Shown here: in pieces, positions 26,301 through 38,300 of the stretch
How the letters are laid out: each line of letters starts with the position of its first letter
Position numbering within the stretch: position 1 is the first letter of the stretch
Origin: Lamellibrachia columna
Lineage: Eukaryota; Annelida; Polychaeta; Sabellida; Siboglinidae
NCBI GenBank assembly: GCA_963662155.1
Contig: OY759274.1
Coordinates: 42,259,842 to 42,323,841, forward strand
Length of the DNA: 64,000 nucleotides
Direction: 5' to 3'
The notes under the pieces: model-generated
Told to the model about the DNA's origin: nothing
The model's input: only the letters and a program-made list of their open reading frames with translations
Database searches by the model: none
Translations under genes and position numbers: made by a program

Positions 26301-29300
26301 TGTTATGCCCTAAATATTGTCTACATATGTTATGCAGTAAAATAGTCTCCTTAAAGACAAAAGCGCAAACAATGGTTAAATATGTATACTTGTTGTCCTT
26401 CAAATCTGTTGTTTTGGTTGAAGCACTCATATGTTGTAATCTTTTCTCTCATGCCATAGACCCCATGGATGAGGTCAGGGTCCCAAAGACAACAAATAAT
26501 TCATATAGAAACCTTGTTAACAGTCATACAATATTCTACTTTATAAAACAAAGCCAATAACTAAACAAACAGGATTGATTGAGCAGTATAAAATTAAAAG
26601 TTTATGTCCAAGATTGGACGGGAGACACCTGCAAAGACTAAATTTGGTTACTGTCATAGATAACAACAAAAACACTACCATTGATAATAATACATTTATT
26701 ATATAAACTCAATGTCCTTTACATAAAATGCATGAAATAAAATAAAATGTGTAATTAACGTTTAGAAGTAAAACTCATTAACTTAAGGTAAAATTTATTT
26801 TGAAATGTTGTTGAACAATACCCTTGACCCAATGACAACAAAAGAAATGAAAATGTATTAAATTATAATATGTATTGCACTTACCCATCGGTGCAGTTCT
26901 AAGTGTTGTCCACTCATCTGTTTGAATTATACCAACAGATGTTCAATGAGTTGGCTAGAGTGATTTGGTTTGGACCAAAGTTTCCTTATAGACCTTTATG
27001 TGAGACTGAAGTAAATTGTAGAAATGTTGATTGGTATTATGACTTGTTTATTGGAGAACAAAACTATAACTAACCCTGGGTGGGTTGTAAACAAACTTTA
27101 TTACAAAGCCAAAGATTAATAACATATAAATGACAGCATGTGATGTACATGTTAAAGGGACCGTATAATGGTTTTCATTGGTTGCCTAATATTAAGCTAT
27201 TTGTGTGTTTCATATAATTAAAGTACCCCAATTCACTTTTATTCTGACTGTTTAAATCTGTATTGCCGTAATATATTCTTGCTATCAAACATGGTATGAC
27301 GTGGGAGTTTGAGAGACCAATAAATTATGCACAGAGAAACATTATATTTAACCTATTACTGAACATTCTTCAGGATAGTTCATTTTCAAATCAGATAACT
27401 TTCATTTTACATATCCAAGGTGTGTTTAGTTTACGTCATCAAGCGTCATAGGTACTGATGAAATCAACGTGACACGTTGATGAAAGCCTCTACCAGGTAA
27501 ACTAAACACACCTTGGATATGTAAAATGAAAGTTATCTGATTTATTATATTTAACCTTCAAATGTGAAGAGTTATTGGCCTGTCAATAGTTACCATAAAA
27601 TGGCATTTATACCCTGCTGATGCTAAATGTTGATACCTTGCTGATGCGTAATGGCAGAAACCTGAGCTTGTTTGCTACAGGAACACACAAAGAGTAACTG
27701 TTGTTAAAGGTCATTTAATAAGTGCATCGTGATAATAAAATACATGTATCGATGAGAAATAGCTGGTACAAACATGTTCATCGAGAAAAATATCATACAT
27801 ATAAATCGATGAGATATAGCTTAATCACCAATACAAACTAGCTCATCGAGAAAAGCAATTATTAAATGACATGTAAAAGTAGCAAAGGTGGGGCGATCAT
27901 TTATCCCACCAGGCCTCCAATACGGGAGACCCCAACCCCCCACCCCAGGAAATAATTACCATAAAATGGCATATTTTATTTCACTGTAAAGCATGTATTT
28001 TCTTAAATATCATGCGATGAAAGACCACAGTAGTTACATGTCTTGTATGGATGTTATTTTAAACAAACCGATATGTTATAAATACTCATAAATTCAGTGT
28101 CATAGTGTCCCATAAAACTGTCATTCTGTTAACCAATGAAAACTGTTGAAGATTCCCTTAAAACACGAACAGTATAACACATTTATCGATTAAACAAAGA
28201 ATATGCATGACTCATGAAGAATGTGTAGGGCAAAATTTGTAATAAACCCCATTTTAACAAATACATATCATAAATTAAATAATAAAACTCATCACTCACC
28301 TTTTATTTTATTTCATTTACTTTAAGAAAAAACTCTCCTAAACTACATATAGAAACAAATGATTTTATTAAAACACCTATTTTTTTTAGATTTTATGGAG
28401 AAACTTCTTTAAAAATATGATAAAAACATTTGCAACGATTTCATAGCTAATTGCCCCAGGTAATTCCACCAGCCTGTTCATAGTATCACTTTATTATGTC
28501 ATCTTGACTACCCTCAAACAGACGACAGACTTGTACGTTAAAACTCCCCCTTGATTCATTTAGCCCATCATGGAGCAGATAAAAATTTTAATATGTGAAT
28601 ATTTTAAGTAATACCGGTATGTGCAGTCAGTTTAACAAAAGAGTGCGCAGTGTTGTTAAAATCATCAAAGCTTTTGTAGAGCCAGTCCACGTGTGCCCTT
28701 TTTTGCTGAATTTTGCAGGATCCAATAAAAAATGATTTAATAGGTTATCCAGTGATTTCACTAAAACTAAATAATAATTCTTTATAAACAAGCAGCCATG
28801 TTGTAGTGGGAACTATATATACCCCGTATGTTAAATTGTTTGCAATATGTGTGAAATGAGCCGAGCGAAAACATCTAATTATGGAAGGACTATTAACTAC
28901 ATACAGTTGACATATATTTAAACATGACTGACGTGTTCTCTCAAACCTTGAACTTTTGCTTCTATTGTCAGCGGTGCATGGTGTACTTAGAGGAAGTCCG
29001 TGTAGTTTGATCTGAAGGAAATCATGTAAAATCAGCAGACATAGCAACAATCAGACAACAGTATCAAAGCCTTGCATAGCTATAACCATGAATAGCTATA
29101 ACCATGAATGTGAATAGAAATTTGCATGATATCATTTGTACTAATTTGACCCAGTATCCATGGTTCACCAAACACCAAACAAAGTGACACTAGCAATCAT
29201 TGGTCATATAATATATACATACTACGTTTCCCCTTGATTGGTCTTTAATAGCCATCTTTACATGCCGTATTCAACTTAATAAGCCTAAAGTATGCTTAAA

Positions 29301-32300
29301 AAACATTGGGCCACGGAAAAATGTCAAGGAATCTGTTCTTAAAAGTGTACACTAGCATTTTTTTCTCTAGACAATAAGGTAACTGTTTAACACTAGTTGT
29401 GTCATTTGGTGACTAATATAAAACAACTAAAAAGTGGTGTCAACTGTTTAACACCAGATGATGACACTTCAGTTATTCCACACTAGTCAAATTACAGTAA
29501 TTATGGATCCTGCTGATTAAAAAGAGGGTGTGCGCTAATTATGGCATGTACGCTTAATAGGTCGAATATGGTATATTATAAAACTAGAATATTTTAATTC
29601 ATTGCTAGATCAGGTATTTTCAAGGTTAAAGTCACAATAATAGCACATCTTATATGGATATTGTTATTAACTAACCAAGATATTATCAATAATAAATTTA
29701 GTGTTGCAGCATCCTGTGAAACGGTCATTCAGTTAGTCAATCAATGCAGTCATTGTACAATCCCTTTAATGCCTAATTCTATAAATAATCATTGAATGTG
29801 ACATTAAATAGGTGAGTTTTAAACAAGAACTTTAAGACAAAATGTTAGTCTGGTGTATCTTGTCAGCTGTGTTTTGTCCATGGTTATGAAGATATGTTCT
29901 CACAACTAGCAAAATTGTTCTAAACTAGAGACATGTGTCCATAGATCAAAATAGTTCTTCCCTCTTTGTCTCCTCCTGTCATGTGATCATGTCACATGAT
30001 ATCTATGTTGCACATTTATGCAGCACTGAGTAAACTGCTTTATTTCTGTTTATCATGCATTCAGCACCCATTTTATGAGCTGGTCATGAGCTCCAATTAT
30101 CAACCCTGTGTTGTAACAAAGAAACAATAGACTTTAAACGGGCATTTCATGAAACATTTCATGCTACAAGTGTGTAGTAAGAAAACCATTTTTTTATTGA
30201 AATTACACATTTGTTCTTATGAGGATATTACTGGATAACTAAATACAATTATAAAATACAGATGATGTCATTGATGAAATCAGTGTGATATGTAAAGAGA
30301 GTAGTATTCAGTGGAACCTCACTGTTAAGGTCACCCTCGGGACTGAATAACGAGGTGACCATATTAGTGGGACTAATGTCCTATACTTTATTGTTATGTA
30401 AATAATTTGGGACTATCCCAGGCTGACCATAATGGCGAGGTGGCTGTTTTACCAAGGTGACAGTAAAGCGAGGTTCACACTAAAAGGCATCCTTGTGTTT
30501 GCAATAAATCTAAGCAATGACAAAGATCTTGATAACAGTTATATTATCTATATGACTTTGTGTATCCGAATGTAAATTATATTGATTAGCACATAAAATA
30601 CAGCAATGTTAAAAACATAGAGTATAAAAAAAATATAATATAAGATAATCATGATAAATAATCATGCTTACATAGTTAATATACTTGATAAAAAACCTAA
30701 AAACTATTATGACATAATTAATAAAAATAATAAAGCAAACTAAAATCGAACAAAGAAAATTAGTTATAACTGGTCATGGGGTGAAATAGAAACTGCTCTA
30801 GATAAAAGTAGTAATGAAATAAATGAGATATAAACATGCGGTTGAAACTTTTATCAGAATGTTAATGTATGATTCTATAAATAATTGGTTAATGTAACAT
30901 TAAACAGGTGAGTTTTGGGGTGGGCTTTTCTCAAAGGTCCATAGACATGTGGTGATTCAGTGCACAACAGAACAATGGTATGAAATAGCAAATGTGTTAT
31001 TGTGATAGAACAGATGTGTTGTTGTGGTAGAGCAGATGTGTTAGTGTGATAGAGCAGATGTGTTGCTGTGTAGAGCAGATGTGTTAGCGTGATAGAGCAG
31101 ATGTGTTGTTGTGGTAGAGCAGATGTGTTGGTGTGATAGAGCAGATGTGTTGCTGTCATAGAGCAGATGTGTTGCTGTGGTAGAGCAGATGTGTTAGTGT
31201 GATAGAGCAGATGTGTTAGTGTGATAGAATGAACTGCACATGGAATAATTTTTTATTTTACTCCATAATGAAAGTGACCACAATGTGAATATGTTTCAAA
31301 CTCCTGTAGAGTTTACATTCAACAGACCATTAAATGAGAAGAACAGTTATGAGTGAGAGAAAATGATATGTACAGTGCATGGACCGCCCAGCTTGGATTC
31401 GATGAAGCCTATGTTAGAGTTGTTTTACGATGTCCAAATTCCAAGGCCAAGTCATTGAGAAGAAAAAAGTCTCTGGACTGGTCATGACAAGACAACAACT
31501 AGACCATGTCAAACATAATGTGTGCAACAATAACCAGTGATAGCAAGTTAATAGCAAGAAACCACAGGGAACTGCTACACATTCGTCTAACTAGATTGCC
31601 ACGACTGCAAACAGTTATCGAGAGTCCACAATTTATAGTCTGTATGTCTCATGTCAAATATCTAAAGGGATATATGATGGGGAATAATCACTGCCAAACA
31701 GACATGAGTGTACAAGCAAAGACGTCTTCCAGATATATGGAATACATGTTAGAAGTGACATAGGAAGCGCCATGTTGAAGTAATATCCCACATGAACAGT
31801 CATAGAATCAGAAGAATAGCCACAATTTGCCTCTAACTGACAGAGGCATCAGTAGTTTGTCTGACTGAAGGTGGTCTCATCCTATATTGTCTGGTAACTG
31901 TAGGTTCACATGTTGATGTCTGGCAGGAAACAATTGTTATTGACAGTTGCTATGTGTCAGTACTTGTGAGACAATCTTGTCCTTTGTGCTGTCATTGTGA
32001 TAGCTGTTATGTAACTTCATACGATTTTATGCGTTGATGTCTCTGCATCGCATGTACTAGCAACTGGGTTGCTCGCCTAGTTGCAGGGTAGGGTAGAGTG
32101 CACTCATTTTCATCCTGAAGTTCAGTCCCAGAATGTGTTGATGCAGACAATTTTAAATTCTGCAACTTCACATTTTTTAGAGCAGATGTATTAGTGTGAT
32201 AGAACAGATGTGTTGCTGTGGTAGAGCAAATGACTAACTTTCTTTTCTTGTGCTTGTAGACATTCATTGCCTCTCACCTTACTTCCATGCGTCCTTCTCT

Positions 32301-35300
32301 TGTGCTTGTAGACATTCATTGTCTCTCACCTTACTTCCATGCCTCCTTCTCTTGTGCTTGTAGACATTCATTGTCTCTCACCTTACTTCCATGCATCCTT
32401 CTCTTGTGCTTATAGACATTCATTGCCTCTCAACTTGCTTCCATGCCTCCTTCTATTGTGGATTGTAGACATTCATTGTCTCTCAACTTGCTTCCATGCC
32501 TCCTTCTCTTGTGCTTGTAGACATTCATTGCCTCTCAGCTTGCTTCCATGCCTCCTTCTCTTGTGCTTGTAGACATTCATTGCCTCTCAGCTGGCTTCCA
32601 TGCCTCCTTCTCTTGTGCTTGTAGACATTCATTGCCTCTCAGCTGGCTTCCATGCCTCCTTCTCTTGTGCTTGTAGACATTCATTGTCTCTCAACTTGCT
32701 TCCATGCCTCCTTCTCTTGTGCTTGCAGACATTCATTGCCTCTCAGCTGGCTTCCATGCCTCCTTCTCTTGTGCTTGTAGACATTCATTGTCTCTCAACT
32801 TGCTTCCATGCCTCCTTCTCTTGTGCTTGTAGACATTCATTGCCTCTCAACTTGCTTCCATGCCTCCTTCTCTTGTGCTTGTAGACATTCATTGTCTCTC
32901 ACCTTACTTCCATGCCTCCTTCTCTTGTGCTTGTAGACATTCATTGTCTCTCAACTTGCTTCCATGCCTCCTTCTCTTGTGCTTGTAGACATTCATTGCC
33001 TCTCAACTTGCTTCCATGCCTCCTTCTCTTGTGCTTGTAGACATTCATTGTCTCTCACCTTACTTCCATGCCTCCTTCTCTTGTGCTTGTAGACATTCAT
33101 TGCCTCTCAGCTGGCTTCCATGCCTCCTTCTCTTGTGCTTGTAGACATTCATTGTCTCTCAGCTGGCTTCCATGCCTCCTTCTCTTGTGCTTGTAGACAT
33201 TCATTGCCTCTCAGCTGGCTTCCATGCCTCCTTCTCTTGTGCTTGTAGACATTCATTGTCTCTCAACTTGCTTCCATGCCTCCTTCTCTTGTGCTTGTAG
33301 ACATTCATTGCCTCTCAGCTGGCTTCCATGCCTCCTTCTCTTGTGCTTGTAGACATTCATTGTCTCTCACCTTACTTCCATGCCTCCTTCTCTTGCCAAG
33401 TGATGAATTCTATCCATATTTCTATTTCCCTATGTCACCCGTAGCATCATAGTGAGAAACAAAGTAAGGAGAACATCCTTAAAAAAGGACTGCTGTGTTC
33501 CATCAAGAGAAGAAAACTGGCTATGCATGACCAGGCTATGCATGACCAGGCTATGCATGACCAGGCTATGCATGACCAGGCTATGCATGACCAGGCTATG
33601 CATGACCAGGCTATGCATGACCAGGCTATGCATGACCACACTATGCATGGCCAGGCTAGGCATGGCCAGGCTATGCATGACCAGGCTGTGCATGACCAGG
33701 CTGTGCATGACCAGGCTATGCATGACCAGGCTATGCATGACCAGGCTATGCATGACCATTGGAATAGAAGATTTGAGTGTCTGATACTTAGCAGCGTAGA
33801 AGACGAACTACCAGAAAAAAACCAGAGGTAGAAAAAATATGTGCTGGATTGACAACATGAAGCATTGGACAGATGGTGGACTCGAAGTGGCTAGAGAGAT
33901 TGACAACATGAAGCATTGGACAGATGGTGGACTCGAAGTGGCTAGAGAGATTGACAACATGAAGCATTGGACAGATGGTGGACTCGAAGTGGCTCGAGAA
34001 ATTGCAAGGAGACATCAACGGCCTAATGGAGGTTATAGCTACGCATCATGCATGATGTATGCTTATGTATGAGTCTATAATACTATTTTGCTAGACTTCT
34101 GCATGAGTGCATTCATTATATTCCTCGTTGTTTCCATGTTTCACCAAACTCAGATGTGTTTGCTACAAGTGTTCTTGAGCTATGGCTTCTTCTATATTCC
34201 TGGATCCCTTTCAAAGTTGTCTTCCTTGGCGTTGACTTCCCTAGGTATCTCCTTTATGGGATTTCATCATATTTTGTTCCTTCCTATCAGTTCTTTTGTT
34301 GCCAGTCTCACTGGCAAGCTCTTCTTTGGCTCTTCTTTGATTTCCAGAATCCCTCCCATCATTCTACAGGTTCGAGGAGACAGAACACTCTAAACCTGAT
34401 TAGTTTGAAGCAGAGGAAGAGTAAATACCTTACATATATATTTTATGATAAAGTGTCACAGTGGGCTCCCAGTCTCAATCATTACCTGATGGCTTTCAGT
34501 TGTCCCTTTGGAAGCTGTGATATGATGTGCAAGTCCTAGACACAATTTATAGATACAAACACATTGCTTACCTGGTGGCGTGTGCATGTCCTAGTCCACG
34601 TAGTACACTGTCCATGTCAGTCCACTGCAGCCATCCCCAACAGAATGCCACAGTGTGCACTAGTAGTGTAGTGTCCTCCGTTGCACTGAACTATATACAC
34701 CAGAAACACGATGTTCTTGTAGTGTGCACCAGTAGTAGTAGTACGGTCTCACAGTACACACCAGTAGTAGTAGTACGGTCTCACAGTACACACCAGTAGT
34801 AGTAGTACGGTCTCACAGTACACACCAGTAGTAGTAGTACGGTCTCACAGTACACACCAGTAGTAGTAGTACGGTCTCACAGTACACACCAGTAGTAGTA
34901 GTACGGTCTCACAGTACACACCAGTAGTAGTAGTACGGTCTCACAGTACACACCAGTAGTAGTAGTACGGTCTCACAGTACACACCAGAATCACTATAAT
35001 ATATGTACTGCAATGGTCAACGATGTGACATCTTCTATTGGCAGTTATATGCAGTGTTGTAATATTCATATCGCCAATTCTGTTATATCACATACTATAT
35101 CAATGTCAGACATGGTTATGTCCACTCCTACAATAGCAAGTCTGTCACAGACCAGGTAGTCGTCAGTATAAATAGAAACTGAAACGTACATCACTTATTT
35201 CTACAAATGTCTGAGTCAGATGCCTGAAATAATAAATCTTATCTGAAGAAAGATCTGTTGAAAATTGATGTGGTTAGTCAGGAGCTTTGTGTCAACTTGT

Positions 35301-38300
35301 GCTGTCTTTATAATCAAAGGTGACAGGTTGACCTTGTCTGTGGTCCGAGTGCTTTGTGTCTGTCAGTTCAAGATCTTTATCATTCCACACACAATAGGAC
35401 CTTAAGGTTAGCAAACCTAGGGTGACAAATTGTGTGGGGAATAACCATGATCTTATCCAATCAGATTCCAACACTTCAGATCCTCAAGCTTTTCCCTGTT
35501 CTTTGTTATTGGCTATTTACATGGATGTACAACTACTCATACTTATTGGTTATTTACATGGTTGTACAACTACTCATACTTATTGGTTATTTATATGGTT
35601 GTACAACTACTCATACTTATTGGTTATTTTCCTGGTTGTACAACTACTCATACTTATTGGTTATTTACATGGTTGTACAACTACTCATACTTATTGGTTA
35701 TTTACATGGTTGTACAACTACTCATACTTATTGGTTATTTACATGGTTGTACAACTACTCATACTTTTTGGTTATTTATATGGTTGTACAACTACTCATA
35801 CTTATTGGTTATTTATATGGTTGTACAACTACTCATACTTATTGGTTATTTACATGGTTGTACAACTACTCATACTTTTTGGTTATTTATATGGTTGTAC
35901 AACTACTCATACTTATTGGTTATTTTCCTGGTTGTACAACTACTCATACTTATTGGTTTTTTACATGGTTATACAACCATTCATACTTATTGGTTATTTA
36001 CATGGTTGTACAACTATTCATACTTATTGGTTAGTTACATGGTTGTATAAATGCTCATACTTTTTGGTTATTTATATGGTTGTATAAATACTCATGCTCA
36101 TTGGTTATTTACATGGTTGTACAACTACTCATACTTATTTGACATTGTGATTACCTCTCAAGAAACTTATAACATTTGTTCCAAATGTTTCCTACACTTT
36201 GTCTTCAGTATCATTGGCAAATGGTGATTTTTTTTCTTGCTGCGCGTTGAATGGTCTAAGAATCCATTCCACAACTGGCCAACAGAATGATGACAAGTGC
36301 TTTAGCAACTAGAACTGCAGAAAATAAAAACAATTTAGTTTCCTAGCAGAGTTAGGACTTCGTCTAAACCAACTAAGATTAAAAAGATAACTTTTTAACG
36401 TGTATTCTACAATGTGTGCAAGTGCACAATAATTTATTGAATTGACCCTTCCCATGACCACCAAGCTACCTGGTGGATTATAATGGAACCTAAAGATTCA
36501 GGTAAATCCGGGAACATCATGCTGCTTAATGGATAGGCCCGTGGTTCTGTTACCCGAATCTTTATGTTCCATTATAATCCACTAGGTAGCATATATAGTG
36601 GTATAATGGGGTCAACTGTGACAGTTACATGGTGTCCACAAAGTCTCTTTCACATCACAAAAATATTTCCTACTGACATGAATTTGTTTACGGTGTATAT
36701 ACTTGTTTTATGAGAGACCTTTCATGTAGACTTAAGAATTTAAATGAAAATAAGGGTCAAGTTATGAAGAGATTTGAGATAGATAGATAGATAGATACCG
36801 TAACTTACAAAATGTTGAAATCTTTTAGTTTTAAATATGACTCAGGCAATTTGGTCAGGCAAGTCCTTCATGTTGAAAGATCACTTGTAATACATTTTCT
36901 TATAAGGATTCAACCAGTTTAAAATATTATCAGCTGTGACTGCGGTGATGCTGAAGTTCTAGAAGTTACAGGGGAAACATTTAACAAGATTTAATAAGAT
37001 TTGCCATCCAAGCCAAAGGCCCAGATGGCAAGTGGACAAGGAAGCCATTGGCTTATCGAGAGTCCAACAATGTTCATCTACTTATAGCCTGCCCTCCTGA
37101 GATATGTGTCAACCTTGTTTTTAAACATATTCATGCTGCTAGCAGTTACACAATCTGTAGACAATTTGTTCCATTCATTTATTGTCCTCTGTGAGAACGA
37201 GTGCTTCCTGATGTCCAATCTACATTGATCCTTTACTAATTTTACCTCATGTCCTCTAGTTCTGCTATCCTTCTTGAGTGAGAAAAACATATTTCTATCA
37301 ATATTTTCATACCCATTCAATATCTTAAAAACTTCAATCTGATCTCCTCTTAACCTCCTTGTCTCTAGAGTTGTTAAACCACATTCTTTCAAGCGTTCTT
37401 CATAACTAAGGTCTCTCAGTTCTGGAATCCTTTTAGTTGCTCTCCTTTGTATGCGTTCAAGCGTATCTATATCCTTCTTACGATATGGTCTCCATGCTTG
37501 TATACAGTATTCTAAATGAGGTCTAACTATTGCTTTATAAAGAGGTATAATTAACTTTTTTCCCTTGTATGTTATGTTTCTTCTAATCAATCCAAGAATT
37601 TGATTACCCTTTGACGCTGCAATACCACACTGCTCTGAAACTTTCATATCAGCGCTTATTGTAACTCCTAAGTCCTTTTCTTTTACAGTAGTACCCAGAA
37701 CAGTATCTCCCATTTTATAGTTTACATTCAAGTTCCTATGTCCTGTATGTAGGCATTTACATTTCCCAAAATTGAACAACATCTGCCATTTCTCAGACCA
37801 TTTCACTAATCTGTCTAGATCGTTTTGTAAATGTTGTTTATCACCATCAGTATTAACCTTTCTAAACAGTTTTGTGTCATCCGCAAATTTCAGTACGTTA
37901 CTTGTTATACTGTCGTCCAAGTCATTGATATAAATTAAGAATAATATAGGTCCTAATACTGATCCTTGAGGTACCCCACTCAAAACCGATTTCCAATTTG
38001 AAACTTCTCCATCTACTACAACTCGTTGTCTTCTGTCAGTCAGCCATTGTTCTATCCAGTCAGTTATGCTATCCCCGATACCATGGGCTTTTAATTTAAG
38101 TAGTAATCTTTGATGTGGCACTTTGTCAAAAGCTTTCTGAAAATCTAAGTAGATAATATCTACTGGCGATCCCACGTCTATCCACTTAGTGATTTCTTCC
38201 AAAAAACATAACATATTTGTTAAGCATGACCTCGCTTTAAGGAATCCATGTTGAGATGAATTTAATAATTTATGCTTAACAAGGAATTCCACCATATGGT

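Larger units (their letters stand above)
27152..28161 (+). mobile_element. TTAA-bounded MITE (family B) carrying two nested insertions
   Basis: Begins ttaaagggaccgtataatgg and ends ...gattcccttaa, matching the 59126-59610 copy (ttaaggggactgtacaatgg ... attccctttaa). Inverted TTAA(A)GGGA ends suggest a piggyBac- or Kolobok-like non-autonomous element. Two younger insertions break it at 27355-27543 and 27607-27955, each flanked by a direct repeat of the family B sequence. Confidence 0.75.

Noticed and set aside
32262..33397. Possible CRISPR-like array
   Set aside because: Direct tandem repeat without unique spacers, in a eukaryotic genome; the same holds for every other array here.
35422..36087. 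221-residue hydrophobic frame resembling a multi-pass membrane protein
   Set aside because: Three overlapping frames are equally open across the 37-bp array; the hydrophobic pattern is simply the repeat.
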